Notes: generated from the letters alone by a model not told the origin. 64,000 nt of DNA from Methylophilus sp. 5 (GCF_000515275.1 NZ_KI911560.1:2904124-2968123), one strand, 5' to 3'. Numbered from the stretch's first letter, positions 53,328 to 63,461 are shown. Numbers and translations: made by a program.

Positions 53328-53813
53328 TTAACGATTTAATTTGCGGATACGTTCGGCCGGGGTAATGATATCGGTCAAACGGATACCGAATTTATCATTG
53401 ACCACCACCACCTCACCTTGCGCGATCAGGCAGCCATTGACCAACACATCCATCGGCTCGCCCGCCATGCCATCGAGCTCAACTACCGAGCCCTGCGCCA
53501 GTTGCAACAGGTTTTTAATCGAAATTTTGGTCCGGCCCAACTCAACCGTCAGTTGTACCGGGATATCCAGAATAAAGTCGATGTCGTTTTGCGTACCTTC
53601 GAGCTTATTGTTAGCGCTAAACTCGTTAAACACCGCAGTTTTGCTGGTTGGCTCTTGCAGCGCCGAAGATTCAGACTGTGTCTGCTCGGCTAATGCGGCA
53701 CCCCAGTCGTCTTCTGCAATCGTCTGCACATCGCCGGGGTCAGACACGCCCATGGCAGCCATCGCTGCATTCATATCATCATCTGCACTGTTAGTGGCGG
53801 GATCCATAGCCAT
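53328..53813 (-). CDS. fliN: Flagellar motor switch protein FliN
   Basis: This 161-residue C-ring protein has an acidic, Asp/Glu/Ser-rich N-terminal half and a SpoA domain from about residue 80: DFILDIPVQLTVELGRTKISIKNLLQLAQGSVVELDGMAGEPMDVLVNG. With FliM it forms the switch and the docking site for FliH. The start overlaps the fliM stop by one base (TAATG), so the two are translationally coupled. Confidence 0.94.
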   Translation of the reverse strand: MAMDPATNSADDDMNAAMAAMGVSDPGDVQTIAEDDWGAALAEQTQSESSALQEPTSKTAVFNEFSANNKLEGTQNDIDFILDIPVQLTVELGRTKISIKNLLQLAQGSVVELDGMAGEPMDVLVNGCLIAQGEVVVVNDKFGIRLTDIITPAERIRKLNR

Positions 53814-54814
53814 TATGACTCTCCTTGTAATTGCTCGTGACTTCCGTCAGCGCGAATTAACTTTTCAACCTTGAGGGCGTATTGCCCGTTAAATACCCCA
53901 TAACGACACTCCATGACTGGAATGTTGTCAATTTGTCCTTCGATGCTGTCGCTGATATTAATCGGGATCACATCCCCTTCTTTCAGCTCCAGCAAATCTG
54001 CTACCGTCAGTTTGCGCGTGGCCAGGTTGGCAACAATCTCAACCTCTGCGGCTTGAATCTGCTGCGTCATCAACTTGACCCAGCGTTTGTCACCACCCAG
54101 GTTTTCGCCTTGCAATGGTGAAGTCAGCAGGTCCTTGATCGGCTCAACCATGGAATACGGCACGCAAAAATGCATTTCGCCGCTATTCGGGCCCAACTCA
54201 ATATTGAACGTAATCGCCACCACCACCTCATTGGGCGTGGCGATATTGGCAAATTGCGTATTCATTTCCGAGCGCAAATACTCAAACTTGATCGGGTAAA
54301 CAGGTGCCCAAGCCTTTTCATACGACTCGAACATAATGCTTAAAATGCGCTGGATAATGCGTTGCTCGGTCGCCGTAAAATCACGGCCTTCTACCCTGGT
54401 GTGAAAGCGGCCATCGCCACCAAACATATTATCCACCACCAAAAACACCAGTGTCGGGTCTAGCACCAGCACGCCTGTACCGCGCAATGGGCTCATATGA
54501 ATCAGGTTGAGATTGGTGGGCACCACCAGGTTACGGATAAAGTCGGTGTATTTGATAATTCTCACCGGACCTACCGAGACTTCTACCGTACGGCGCAAGA
54601 AGTTAAACAGCTCCACACGCAATAAACGCGCATAGCGTTCGTTGATCATCTCCAGCGTGGCCATGCGGCCGCGCACAATCCGCTCTTGCGTGGCCAGGTT
54701 GTAATTACGAACGCTAGCCTCGTCTTTGCCAGACGCATCACCTTCGTCATCGCCCTCAACACCTCTGAGTAGCGCATCAATTTCGTCTTGTGATAAAAAC
54801 TTGTCAGCGGACAT
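53813..54814 (-). CDS. fliM: Flagellar motor switch protein FliM
   Basis: This 333-residue C-ring protein begins with the CheY-P binding segment KFLSQDEIDALLRGV, followed by the middle domain (RMATLEMINERYARLLRVELFNFLRRTVEVS) and a SpoA domain. GTGVLVLDPTLVFLVVDNMFGGDGRFHTRVEGRDFT is a FliM hallmark. The intact N-terminus indicates chemotaxis control. The start lies 33 bp after fliL. Confidence 0.95.
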   Translation of the reverse strand: MSADKFLSQDEIDALLRGVEGDDEGDASGKDEASVRNYNLATQERIVRGRMATLEMINERYARLLRVELFNFLRRTVEVSVGPVRIIKYTDFIRNLVVPTNLNLIHMSPLRGTGVLVLDPTLVFLVVDNMFGGDGRFHTRVEGRDFTATEQRIIQRILSIMFESYEKAWAPVYPIKFEYLRSEMNTQFANIATPNEVVVAITFNIELGPNSGEMHFCVPYSMVEPIKDLLTSPLQGENLGGDKRWVKLMTQQIQAAEVEIVANLATRKLTVADLLELKEGDVIPINISDSIEGQIDNIPVMECRYGVFNGQYALKVEKLIRADGSHEQLQGES

Positions 54815-54847
54815 GATGACTCACTTTAAACAACTGGGCTCATAACA

Positions 54848-55432
54848 TTACTGAATCACAAACGAGGTAAATAATACCTGAGTGACTTTCAGCGGCTTAC
54901 CGTGTGCAGCGAGCGGTTTTTTCAAATCTGTCAGCAGCTCTGCACTTAGTTGCGCTTTGCCTTCTGGAGTAGATATATCAGACGCTTTTTTGCTGGTGAG
55001 CAATAGCAGAACGCGGTTACGCAAGGCTGGCATCTGTGCTTTCATTTTTTCTGCCAGCTCAGCGCCTTTCACCTCAACGGTTAAATCCAGCTGCAAAAAT
55101 TTGTCATCCGGGTCTGGCAACAAATTAACGGTAAACGTTTCAAACGGCACATAGGTCAAAGCCGTTTTAGGGTCAGCATGACCACCAGCTTCCTCTTCAG
55201 GCGCCTCGTCCTCAGCGGCTTCGCCTTCAGCAGCGTCTTCGTGACCTTCTTCTGCTTTCTCACTATGCTTGGCTTTGGCTGGGTGCGCTTCTGGCTTCTT
55301 CAACAAAAAGAATGCAGCAGCACCGCCGCCGGCAGCTAATGCCAGCACGACTGCCAATATGACAATGAGTTTTTTCTTGGATTTGGGCGCTGCTTCTGCT
55401 GCGCCCGCCGTTTTCGCTGGTTCTTGAGCCAT
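54848..55432 (-). CDS. fliL: Flagellar basal-body-associated protein FliL
   Basis: This 194-residue single-pass membrane protein has a helix at about 22-45 (KKKLIVILAVVLALAAGGG), an unusually acidic Glu/Ala/His-rich stalk (about 55-85), and a periplasmic domain ending VTQVLFTSFVIQ, typical for FliL. It supports the stator ring. It is separated from fliK by 174 bp, the largest gap in the operon. Confidence 0.93.
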   Translation of the reverse strand: MAQEPAKTAGAAEAAPKSKKKLIVILAVVLALAAGGGAAAFFLLKKPEAHPAKAKHSEKAEEGHEDAAEGEAAEDEAPEEEAGGHADPKTALTYVPFETFTVNLLPDPDDKFLQLDLTVEVKGAELAEKMKAQMPALRNRVLLLLTSKKASDISTPEGKAQLSAELLTDLKKPLAAHGKPLKVTQVLFTSFVIQ

Positions 55433-55553
55433 GACACAAACCTTTCTTACCTGAAACCTTGAGTGTTTATGGTGTCATTATGCGCAAAACAGCGGTCTGG
55501 AGATTGCCGGATAAAAGGGTAAAATCGGCGTTTAATCGAAACTTACAACTACT

Positions 55554-55572
55554 GGCAGGCCTATCGCCTGCC
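55554..55572. repeat. Hairpin in the fliK-fliL gap
   Basis: GGCAGGC (55554-55560) and GCCTGCC (55566-55572) form a 7-bp dyad with a 5-base loop. No T-run follows on either strand, so it is more likely an mRNA processing or attenuation element than a terminator. Confidence 0.4.
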
Positions 55573-55606
55573 TGCTGGTTAAACACAGCCAGTAAAACAG
55601 TGGCTG

Positions 55607-56989
55607 TTAAACAAAAGTATCGACCAGGCCACGTGCCACAGTGGTTTTAGCTGCTTGTGGCGCGACTAAAGACTCTGTGTCAGCGGCGGTGCCGGATGAT
55701 TGGCCGCCTTGACGCGAAGTTTGCTGCTCAAAATGCTGCTGCGCCTGCTGGCCATCGCCGACAAAGGTTTGGCCCAGTTGTAAGCCTTGTGATTGCATGC
55801 GGTCACGCAGGTCCTGCATGCCATCCTCTAATGCCTGGCGCACCAGCGGATTATCCGTAATAAAACTGGTGTTCACCGACTGGTTATCCACTTTCAGCAC
55901 GACCTGAATCGGTCCCAGGTCTGGTGGTGACAAGGTCAGGCTGGCCACATCGTCGCCACTGCCTACCATTTTCATCACATGCTGATTCATTGCAGTTTGC
56001 CAGCGTTCATTGCCAAAGGGCGCCGCAATTTGCGACGTCACCACATTGCTACTCTGCGCCACGCCGGCCGCATTCAGCCAGGGACTATTAGGCAACGCTT
56101 GCGCGGCTGGCTGTATCGTATTCACGCTGTCAGCTTGCGCATCAGCACTACGCATGTCATTGAATCCCTGCGCGGAGCGACCAGTTTGCCCGGTCGCCTC
56201 TGCCATCAACTTGGCATTGACTAATGTTTCAGGCAGCCCGGGCGCCTCTTTGCCAGTATTGGCCGGATTACCCGCGAGCAACTGTTTAAAATCAGCCGCC
56301 TGATCATCTTGATCTGTGGTCACACCAGGCCCGACCGGGGTCTGCGCCGCAGTGGATTTATCGGCTACCTCCGTGTTCAGCGGTAAAGCATTTACATCAA
56401 TGCCCGGCAATGGCTCGCCCTCTACAGCAGCGGCATCGGTGGCAACCTCAAGCTTGGGTTGACTATCGGTTTGTGCCGCAGCAGGACGCATAGCAATCAT
56501 GGTTTGCATCCACGGTGAAATCCCTGTTGGCAATTGATCATTGGCAGCAATGTCTGCCAATAGGCGTTTTTTACGTTCTTGCGCTGTTTCAACCACTGCA
56601 GCAGGATCTGTCACATTGGTTGGTGCGGTAGCGGCGGCAGTGTCTTCAGTGGTCGCGGCGGCTTCTGGCGATGTGTGTTCATCGTTGTTATCTGCAGCTA
56701 TTTTTTGCGTCGTCTCTTCAGACTTGGGTGTATTGCTGTTGGGTTTAACCGGTGCTGGCTGCGATTGCTCTGCGGTTGGGGCTGGTTTTGGCGCCTCGGC
56801 CTTGTCAGCCATTGTTTTATTGGCTACTGGCATGACGGGCTTGCTGCTTTGTTGCATTTGCTTGCGCAACGCCTGCGCGAATTCATCAGAGCCATTGGCC
56901 TGAGACTCTTGCGAAACCTGATTGGCCGTGGCTGTTTTCACAGCCTCTGCACCCATATTCAGTAAAGTTGCGGAATTCAAAAACGCCAT
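55607..56989 (-). CDS. fliK: Flagellar hook-length control protein FliK
   Basis: This 460-residue secreted ruler has a disordered Ala/Pro/Thr-rich body and the conserved C-terminal domain: VASLTLSPPDLGPIQVVLKVDNQSVNTSFITDNPLVRQALEDGMQDLRDRMQSQGLQL. That domain meets FlhB to switch export from hook to filament substrates. ATG 56989 (GGAGAG upstream) begins AFLNSATLLNMGAEAV; a frame reaching 57052 adds 21 residues inside the leader. Length variability is usual in this family. Confidence 0.93.
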   Translation of the reverse strand: MAFLNSATLLNMGAEAVKTATANQVSQESQANGSDEFAQALRKQMQQSSKPVMPVANKTMADKAEAPKPAPTAEQSQPAPVKPNSNTPKSEETTQKIAADNNDEHTSPEAAATTEDTAAATAPTNVTDPAAVVETAQERKKRLLADIAANDQLPTGISPWMQTMIAMRPAAAQTDSQPKLEVATDAAAVEGEPLPGIDVNALPLNTEVADKSTAAQTPVGPGVTTDQDDQAADFKQLLAGNPANTGKEAPGLPETLVNAKLMAEATGQTGRSAQGFNDMRSADAQADSVNTIQPAAQALPNSPWLNAAGVAQSSNVVTSQIAAPFGNERWQTAMNQHVMKMVGSGDDVASLTLSPPDLGPIQVVLKVDNQSVNTSFITDNPLVRQALEDGMQDLRDRMQSQGLQLGQTFVGDGQQAQQHFEQQTSRQGGQSSGTAADTESLVAPQAAKTTVARGLVDTFV

Positions 56990-57014
56990 ATGACTCTCCC
57001 GGTCAACACTTGTT

Positions 57015-57461
57015 TTACAGACGCGTGCGCTTGGCACGGCTTGCAAACTCATCCATTAATTTCTGATCACGCTTGCCTTCTGCTTTTACCTGCATAGTGG
57101 CCGCCCGTGTCATCAGCACTTCAAAAGACTTTTGTTTGCGCTGTTTTTCCTGCAATAGCTGTCGTTGTTGCAGCACATTCGCCTGACATTGTTCGATTTG
57201 AGCATTTTGACTGCGCACCGCCAATTCCAATTGCGAGAAAAAGCCCTGAAAATTACGGTATAAATCGGCTTTGAGCCCTTTTTGTGAGGCCAGTTGCCAC
57301 TGCTGCTCATATTCCTGCTGATATTGCTCTAGCATGGTGCGCTGCTGCTGGGCTTGATCAAGCTGCTGCATGGCTTGCGCCAACACCTGCATCGCCAGCT
57401 CGACTTCGTCAGTCGCCAGTTGAATCAGCAGGGTCAGCGTTTGTGTCGACTGTTTGGCCAT
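57015..57461 (-). CDS. fliJ: Flagellar export protein FliJ
   Basis: This 148-residue protein is one long Gln-rich antiparallel coiled coil (ELAMQVLAQAMQQLDQAQQQRTMLEQYQQEYEQQW), typical of FliJ, which resembles the gamma subunit of F-ATPase and couples FliI to FlhA. It follows fliI by 17 bp. Sequence conservation is low, so the call relies on position and structure. Confidence 0.9.
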   Translation of the reverse strand: MAKQSTQTLTLLIQLATDEVELAMQVLAQAMQQLDQAQQQRTMLEQYQQEYEQQWQLASQKGLKADLYRNFQGFFSQLELAVRSQNAQIEQCQANVLQQRQLLQEKQRKQKSFEVLMTRAATMQVKAEGKRDQKLMDEFASRAKRTRL

Positions 57462-57478
57462 ATTGACTTAATACGGCC

Positions 57479-59041
57479 TTAAGCGATGGTGTCCGCTAAT
57501 TGCTGCAAACAGGCTTGCATATAGGCGCTTTCGTCCACGTCTTGCTGCAAAAATGCATTGATCTGGTCACGCTTTTTAATCGCAATATCCAGCATGGGGT
57601 CAGAGCCCGGCTGATACGCGCCCACAGCGATCAAATCCTGGTTACGCAAATAACGTGAATACAATTGTTTGAGTAAGCGCGCCGCCTGCTGGTGCTCTTT
57701 GCTGGTGATATTGTGCATGGCACGGCTGATCGACTGTTCAATATCAATCGCAGGATAATGTCCACTCTCGGCCAAGGTACGATTAAGCACAATATGGCCA
57801 TCGAGAATCGCGCGTGCAGAGTCGGCAATCGGGTCTTGTTGATCGTCGCCTTCAGTCAGTACGGTATAAAAAGCGGTAATAGAGCCCTCGCCTCTGGCAC
57901 CGTTACCGGTGCGCTCAACCAAGGCAGGCAATTTGGCAAACACTGAAGGCGGATAGCCTTTGGTGGCTGGCGGCTCGCCAATCGCCAGCGCAATTTCACG
58001 TTGCGCCATGGCATAACGGGTCAGCGAGTCCATAATCAGCAGTACGTTTTTACCTTGCTGGCGAAAACGCTCGGCAATCGCGGTGGCATAATTGGCACCT
58101 TGTAAACGCATGAGTGCCGACACGTCAGCCGGTGCAGCCACTACCACCGCACGCGCCAGGCCTTCAGGCCCTAAAATCTGCTCAATAAACTCTTGTACTT
58201 CGCGGCCACGCTCACCAATCAGGCCGACCACAATCACATCAGCGGTGGTATAGCGCGCCATCATGCCCAGCAATACACTTTTACCCACACCAGAGCCGGC
58301 AAACAAGCCCAGGCGCTGACCACGACCAACGGTAAGCATGGCGTTAATTGCGCGCACGCCTACATCCAGCGTGTCTTCAATCGGGGCGCGCATCAGCGGA
58401 TTAATCACGCGCCCACTTAGTGGCGCCATCACTTCGGTTGAAATCGGGCCCAAATTATCCAGTGGATTACCTGCGGCATCGACCACACGGCCGAGCAAGC
58501 CATCTCCTACCGGAAAATGGCGCGCACGGTCCTGCGCACGGCGACGTGGTGGACGACCAAATTGTGGCTTGGGTAAAGTTTCGGTGATCTCCATACTGAA
58601 GACTTTGGCGCCAGGCACCACACCATCTACCGCTGACTGCGGCATTAATAACAAATTTTCGCCATCAAAACCGACCACTTCGGCCTCAACGCGCCCGCCA
58701 TCTTGCAGCGGAATAAAACAGGCACCGCCAATTGGCATTTTAATGCCAGTGGCGACCATGATCAGGCCTGTGACTTTCACTATACGACCGGCAACCTCTA
58801 ACGGCTCGACCAAATGAATCAGTTCGCGGCAATCTTTGAGGTAACTTTGCCAGCGTTGATTGTGCACATTAGGTGTAGGCGCTTGTTCGTCACTGGTGGC
58901 GGCATCTACCTGATCTATTGCGACTACTTGTTCTATCGTTGGGGTCTCTGCCGTCGGCGCGGCATCCGTGAGTGAATCAGCCAGCAATTCCTGGCTGGCG
59001 GCGGGTGCGGCATTGGGTTCTGTCATGCTGGAGTCAATCAC
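57479..59041 (-). CDS. fliI: Flagellum-specific ATPase FliI
   Basis: This 520-residue export ATPase has Walker [12 protein letters not shown], Walker [41 protein letters not shown], and [34 protein letters not shown], all typical. The first 60 residues are an Ala/Thr/Glu-rich, acidic extension not found in most FliI proteins (usually about 440-480 residues); the family core begins at [17 protein letters not shown] later start at the second Met (residue 6) would barely change this. Confidence 0.95.
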   Translation of the reverse strand: MIDSSMTEPNAAPAASQELLADSLTDAAPTAETPTIEQVVAIDQVDAATSDEQAPTPNVHNQRWQSYLKDCRELIHLVEPLEVAGRIVKVTGLIMVATGIKMPIGGACFIPLQDGGRVEAEVVGFDGENLLLMPQSAVDGVVPGAKVFSMEITETLPKPQFGRPPRRRAQDRARHFPVGDGLLGRVVDAAGNPLDNLGPISTEVMAPLSGRVINPLMRAPIEDTLDVGVRAINAMLTVGRGQRLGLFAGSGVGKSVLLGMMARYTTADVIVVGLIGERGREVQEFIEQILGPEGLARAVVVAAPADVSALMRLQGANYATAIAERFRQQGKNVLLIMDSLTRYAMAQREIALAIGEPPATKGYPPSVFAKLPALVERTGNGARGEGSITAFYTVLTEGDDQQDPIADSARAILDGHIVLNRTLAESGHYPAIDIEQSISRAMHNITSKEHQQAARLLKQLYSRYLRNQDLIAVGAYQPGSDPMLDIAIKKRDQINAFLQQDVDESAYMQACLQQLADTIA

Positions 59042-59067
59042 AATCAGGCTTACATTACTGAGACAAG

Positions 59068-59736
59068 TTATTCGCCAGTGGCCGCAGGCTGGTGCCAGCC
59101 ATCCACGCGTGACAACCCTTGTACCAGACGTTTCCAGCGCATTTCGTTACTGGCATCAATCTGGTTTTCTGCAGTTTCTACCAGACAGCCACCACGCTCA
59201 ACCTGGCTATCTTCAACCAGCTGCCAGCCCTGCTCTTTCAATTGCTCTCCAAGATGAGCGCGCAGCACTTTGGCATCTTCGTGATGCACAATCAATCTGG
59301 CAGGCTGTTTTACTTGTGGCAGGTAATGCATGGCATCCATCACCACAGGAATCACCGCTTGCGGGTCTATCTGCAGCTTGGTTTTCATCATGGCTTTGGC
59401 CAGGTCCAGCGCCAGGCTCAATACAGACTCGGCAACGTTCACATCCTGCATGGCCAAGGCCTGTTGAAAGCTGGTAGCCATTTGCGATAACTGTTGACGC
59501 TCCACGTCTATTTGCGATTGTGCATGGGTCATGCCATCACCATAGCCGGTTTTAAACCCTTCTTCATAGGCTTCTTGCCTGACCTGCTTGAGAATCTGGC
59601 TCACCGTGCGTGCATTTTCTTCGGCCTGCTCGCGCTCACGTTTCACACGCTCACTAGAGATGGAGTCATCAAAGCTGGCCATCTCCCAACGTTGATAGGC
59701 GCTCATTTGTTCTTTAGGAATTGCAGACGCTACCAT
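59068..59736 (-). CDS. fliH: Flagellar export ATPase regulator FliH
   Basis: This 222-residue FliH has the N-terminal FlhA/FliN-binding aromatic segment [11 protein letters not shown], a Glu/Arg-rich coiled coil with small GxxxG-like steps ([21 protein letters not shown]), and a C-terminal domain that binds FliI ([28 protein letters not shown]). It holds FliI in check and docks it to the C-ring. It lies between fliG (24-bp gap) and fliI (26 bp). Confidence 0.92.
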   Translation of the reverse strand: MVASAIPKEQMSAYQRWEMASFDDSISSERVKREREQAEENARTVSQILKQVRQEAYEEGFKTGYGDGMTHAQSQIDVERQQLSQMATSFQQALAMQDVNVAESVLSLALDLAKAMMKTKLQIDPQAVIPVVMDAMHYLPQVKQPARLIVHHEDAKVLRAHLGEQLKEQGWQLVEDSQVERGGCLVETAENQIDASNEMRWKRLVQGLSRVDGWHQPAATGE

Positions 59737-59760
59737 GAGACACTTTCCTTATTCAATGCA

Positions 59761-60759
59761 CTACACATATTGCTCGCTGTCACCTTTACCAGCCAGCATA
59801 ATCTGGCCTTCATCTGACAAGCGACGCACAATTTGCAAAATTTGTTTTTGCTGGGTTTCAACTTCTGACAATTTAACCGGGCCACGGCTTTCCAGATCTT
59901 CACGCATCATGTCAGCCGCACGCGACGACATATTGCGGAAGAATTTTTCTTTCATTTCATCCGACGTGCCTTTGAGCGCCACAATCAGCATGTCAGACTG
60001 CACTTCGCGCAACAGCACTTGTATGCCTCTGTCATCAATCTCATTAATGTTATCAAACACAAACATCTGGTCCATGATTTGTTGCGCCATGCCATCATCG
60101 TAGCTTTTGAGGCCATCCATCAGTTTGGCTTCGTGCTCGCCACTAATGAAGTTCATGATCTCGGCGGCTGTTTTTACGCCACCAATGGCCTGGCGTTTGA
60201 GGTTGTCGTTACCGGCCAGCATTTTCAGCATGCCTTCGTTCAACTCTTTGAGCGCGGTTGGCTTAATACTGTCCAGCGTGGCAATACGCAAAATCACGTC
60301 CTGGCGTAAACGCTCAGTAAAATGGCCTAACACTTCAGCCGACTGTTCCGGCTCCAGATGCGACAAAATGGTCGCAATAATCTGTGGGTGCTCGTTCTTG
60401 ATAAAGTCTGCCACACTAAAGGCATCCATCCACTTCAGGCTTTCAATCCCGGCCGCATCTTGTGATTGTGGAATACGGTTAAGCAAGCTGGAGGCTTTGT
60501 CGTCGCCAAATGCTTTAATCAGCACCGAGCGGATATAGCTGTCTGAATCGAGACCAAAATCACTGCTGCTGGCAAAGTCGAGCATAAACTTTTCCAGCAC
60601 CTGTTCAACTTCTTCACGTGGCACCGGCTTCATCGAGGCCATCACAATGCCCAACCGTTGCACCTCTTTCGGTGTCAAATGCTTCATCACTTCAGCCGCT
60701 TCGTCTTCGCCGAGCGCCAGCATCAAAATTGCACTTCTGGTTAATCCCTGGTCACTCAT
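59761..60759 (-). CDS. fliG: Flagellar motor switch protein FliG
   Basis: This 332-residue switch protein has RSAILMLALGEDEAAEVMKHLTPKEVQRLG at the N-terminus, the central EHPQ motif (IKNEHPQIIATILSHLEP), and the C-terminal torque helix with charged residues (GTSDEMKEKFFRNMSSRAADMMREDLESRGPVKLSEVE). It joins FliF to the C-ring and meets the stator. Start lies 3 bp after the fliF stop. Confidence 0.96.
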   Translation of the reverse strand: MSDQGLTRSAILMLALGEDEAAEVMKHLTPKEVQRLGIVMASMKPVPREEVEQVLEKFMLDFASSSDFGLDSDSYIRSVLIKAFGDDKASSLLNRIPQSQDAAGIESLKWMDAFSVADFIKNEHPQIIATILSHLEPEQSAEVLGHFTERLRQDVILRIATLDSIKPTALKELNEGMLKMLAGNDNLKRQAIGGVKTAAEIMNFISGEHEAKLMDGLKSYDDGMAQQIMDQMFVFDNINEIDDRGIQVLLREVQSDMLIVALKGTSDEMKEKFFRNMSSRAADMMREDLESRGPVKLSEVETQQKQILQIVRRLSDEGQIMLAGKGDSEQYV

Positions 60760-60762
60760 GAA

Positions 60763-62469
60763 CTATTTCTCCGCCGAGGTCCAGCTGGATACCACATTGG
60801 CAACCATGCGCGGATTATCTTTAGCCACTTGCTTGGCCGCTTGTAAGGTCTGATCAAGGCTACCAGGCAATGCTGTGGCATCACCACTTAAGGTCACCAG
60901 GGCATCTTCACCGTCTGCACCTGCCGCGCCTGCAATTGGCAACCCATCAGGTCCGGTCAAGGCAGCAGCAGCCAGCGCTTCTTCTTTCTTGTCTTCACCA
61001 GTAAGTTTTCTGGTCAATGGTTTGAGCAGTTTTTTATAAACCATCATCAACACAATCACCCCGGCCAAAAAGCGTAAAGCATCTTTGCCATACTCAATCA
61101 TCTGCGGATCTTTCCACAGTGGTGGCTCTACCAGCTTTTCCTGTGCTTCTGCAATAAATGGGGTGTTCACCACAGAAATCGTATCGCCGCGCTCTTTGTT
61201 AAAGCCCATGGCCTGCATGGCGAGATCACTCACTTGCTGCTTCTCGGCATTGCTCAAGGCACGGTAAGTGGTTTTGCCGGTGCTGTCGACCACCGGAATA
61301 TGATTCACGACCACAGCCACGTGCAAGCGCTTGATGCCGCCTTTGGCTTGCTGAACGTAGCTCACTGTTTTGTCCAGCTCATAGTTGGTGGTGTTATCTT
61401 TTTGTGTGTTTTGTGGCGGTGCCGGTGCTGCAACAGGCGCTGCGTTTTCACCTGGTGCTTGTGCGCCCGGTGCATTAATCGGTGCAGTAGACTCGCCTGG
61501 CGGCTGATTAGACAACGCACCCGGCACAGCACCATTACTGCCACTGCTATTTTGTGTCTCATGGCTCTGCGCACTACGGATCGCCATATCATCAGGCTTG
61601 CCATTCGGTTTGTAAGACTCGTTGGCTTGCTCAGTCATCGAGAAATCAATCTCTGCGCTGGTTTCAGCGTGTACATTTTTAGCACCAACGATAGGCGTAA
61701 TAATCGATTCTACGCGGCGGGCAATGCTGCTCTGCATATTTTCCACATAGGCCATTTGCTCTGGGTCCAGGCCGTTTTGCTTGAGCTTGTTTGCATTATC
61801 AGACAGCAAATTACCGTTCTGGTCGACCACGGTCACATGGTCGGCAGACAAATTAGGTACGCTGCTGGCAACCAGATGCACAACTGCAGCGACTTGCTGG
61901 CCATCCAGGCGGCGACCGTTATGCAAGTTTAACAACACAGAAGCGGTTGGATATTGCTGCTCGCGTACAAACACGCTTGGTTTTGGAATGGCCAAATGAA
62001 TACGGGCAGCCTGTACGGCTGAAATAGATTGAATGCTACGCTCAAGCTCACCTTCCAGCCCACGCTGAAAATTCACTTGCTCTACAAACTGGGAAACACC
62101 AAACTTTTGGTTTTCGAGTAATTCAAAGCCAATATTGCCACCTTTTGGCAAACCTTGTGCGGCCAGTTTCAAGCGTATTTGATGCACCTGATCGGCTGGC
62201 ACCAGAATGGCATTGCCGCCTTCAGCAAATTGATAAGGCACACTCAACTTGTCGAGCTCAGCCACAATCGCGCCGCCATCTTTGTCAGCAAAGTTGGAAA
62301 ACAACACGCGGTAATCTGGCTTTTGGCTCCACAGCCAGAACACAACCATCACGGCTACGATGGCCGCAATGCCTGCGACCAATAGTAGTTTTTGCCCCAG
62401 TTGACCGAACATATTCGGTGCACTGTTGGGCTCACCCGTTGATGTAAGTAAGGCAGCGTCAGCAGCCAT
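60763..62469 (-). CDS. fliF: Flagellar MS-ring protein FliF
   Basis: This 568-residue protein has two membrane helices (KLLLVAGIAAIVAVMVVFWLW near the N-terminus and ALRFLAGVIVLMMVYKKLL near the C-terminus) flanking ring-building motifs, with LAIPKPSVFVREQQYPTASVLLNLHNGRRLDGQQVAAVVHLVASSVPNL as the hallmark. A Pro/Ala/Asn-rich insertion lies around residues 310-355. ATG 62469 is chosen because GGAGGTT lies 3-8 bases upstream; a frame 16 codons longer would include that SD. First gene of the leftward fliFGHIJKLMNOPQR operon, divergent from fliE. Confidence 0.94.
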   Translation of the reverse strand: MAADAALLTSTGEPNSAPNMFGQLGQKLLLVAGIAAIVAVMVVFWLWSQKPDYRVLFSNFADKDGGAIVAELDKLSVPYQFAEGGNAILVPADQVHQIRLKLAAQGLPKGGNIGFELLENQKFGVSQFVEQVNFQRGLEGELERSIQSISAVQAARIHLAIPKPSVFVREQQYPTASVLLNLHNGRRLDGQQVAAVVHLVASSVPNLSADHVTVVDQNGNLLSDNANKLKQNGLDPEQMAYVENMQSSIARRVESIITPIVGAKNVHAETSAEIDFSMTEQANESYKPNGKPDDMAIRSAQSHETQNSSGSNGAVPGALSNQPPGESTAPINAPGAQAPGENAAPVAAPAPPQNTQKDNTTNYELDKTVSYVQQAKGGIKRLHVAVVVNHIPVVDSTGKTTYRALSNAEKQQVSDLAMQAMGFNKERGDTISVVNTPFIAEAQEKLVEPPLWKDPQMIEYGKDALRFLAGVIVLMMVYKKLLKPLTRKLTGEDKKEEALAAAALTGPDGLPIAGAAGADGEDALVTLSGDATALPGSLDQTLQAAKQVAKDNPRMVANVVSSWTSAEK

Positions 62470-62751
62470 CTGAACCTCCATGTTTACTACTTTTGGCTTT
62501 TTGAATCTTGCGCCCAACCCGTGTTTGCTAACTTAAGGTTTGCTCACTCAAAAACACCTTTTTGAACTCGAGTGCGTTTTAAGGACACACTCACATGGAT
62601 CACATTATGCGCTTACTGCTTATTTTCAAATTGGCAAATAAGACCGATTAATGTTGCCTGTTTTACAAAGCGAGCCTAAGCACAGAATGCTAAAGTGTCT
62701 ACCATGACAATTAAGGGCTTAATGTGCCCGTGATGATGAAAGGAGCCCACC

Positions 62752-63117
62752 ATGAACGCAGGCGGTATTGATGCACAACGTATCTCGTCCATGCTGGCAC
62801 AATTGCGTGCAGCCGCCCAAAAGCCTGAAGGGTTAGGCAGTGCGGCCATCGCAAATCCTGTGCAGAAAACCAATGCAGCAGCGCCGACCAGCCAGGTCAG
62901 CTTTAGTGATGCATTGAAAGCCTCACTGGATCAGGTCAACAATATGCAACTGCAATCCGAAAAGCTGGGGCAAGACTTCGCCATGGGCAATGATAATGTC
63001 AGCCTGTCTGATGTGATGATTTCCGGCCAAAAAGCCAACATCGCCTTTCAGGCAACGGTGCAAGTACGCAATAAGTTGGTCACGGCTTATCAGGACATGA
63101 TGAACATGCAAGTGTAA
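62752..63117 (+). CDS. fliE: Flagellar hook-basal body protein FliE
   Basis: This 121-residue adaptor between the MS ring and the rod has the conserved C-terminal VSLSDVMISGQKANIAFQATVQVRNKLVTAYQDMMNMQV and an upstream SFSDALKASLDQVNNMQLQS. AAAGGAG lies 6-8 bases before ATG. It is divergent from fliF across a 282-bp region, in which no clear sigma-28 or sigma-54 promoter was recognised. Confidence 0.95.
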   Translation: MNAGGIDAQRISSMLAQLRAAAQKPEGLGSAAIANPVQKTNAAAPTSQVSFSDALKASLDQVNNMQLQSEKLGQDFAMGNDNVSLSDVMISGQKANIAFQATVQVRNKLVTAYQDMMNMQV

Positions 63118-63140
63118 ACCTGCATGCACTACCCTCACAC

Positions 63141-63461
63141 CTAAACGGCAGGCGCTTCGCGCGTTTCGCCCTGCTCCAATTGATATAACCACGCCAATAT
63201 TTCGGCAATTGCCTGATATAACTGCGGCGGAATATGGGCATCCAGCTCTACCTGCATCAACAGGCTTAATAATGCCTGCGATTCATGCACATAGACTTCG
63301 TGTTCTTTTGCCAGCGCAATAATGCGCTCAGCCAGCAAACCATTGCCTTTGGCCACCACGCGTGGCGCCAGATCTCCAGCTTCGTAAGCCAGTGCGACGG
63401 CAGACTGGGTATAAGCCTTATCCTGCTGCATAGTGTGGCCTGTCTTGTGCGGTGTCATCAC
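63141..63461 (-). CDS. Stand-alone FlhB C-terminal-domain protein (FlhX-like)
   Basis: This protein of up to 106 residues matches only the cytoplasmic C-terminal domain of FlhB/YscU: SAVALAYEAGDLAPRVVAKGNGLLAERIIALAKEHEVYVHESQALLSLLM, then HIPPQLYQAIAEILAWLY. The membrane half and the NPTH autocleavage site are absent. Proteins of this sort (sometimes FlhX or FhlB) can substitute for the FlhB switch fragment in some bacteria. A start at ATG 63431 (MQQDKAY) is an alternative. It overlaps the FliK-like gene. Confidence 0.85.
   Translation of the reverse strand: MMTPHKTGHTMQQDKAYTQSAVALAYEAGDLAPRVVAKGNGLLAERIIALAKEHEVYVHESQALLSLLMQVELDAHIPPQLYQAIAEILAWLYQLEQGETREAPAV

Noticed and set aside
55490..55606. 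Sigma-28 promoter in the fliK-fliL gap (ATCGGC seen on the plus strand)
   Set aside because: The -35 TTTA element is missing at the 15-base spacing on the minus strand.
56541..56965. Plus-strand frames of 120-128 codons inside fliK
   Set aside because: They mirror the low-complexity Ala/Pro/Thr region of fliK on the other strand and have no SD or domain features.
62633..62710. Possible sigma-54 (-24/-12) promoter before fliE
   Set aside because: TGGC and TGC pieces are present but never at the required GG-to-GC distance.
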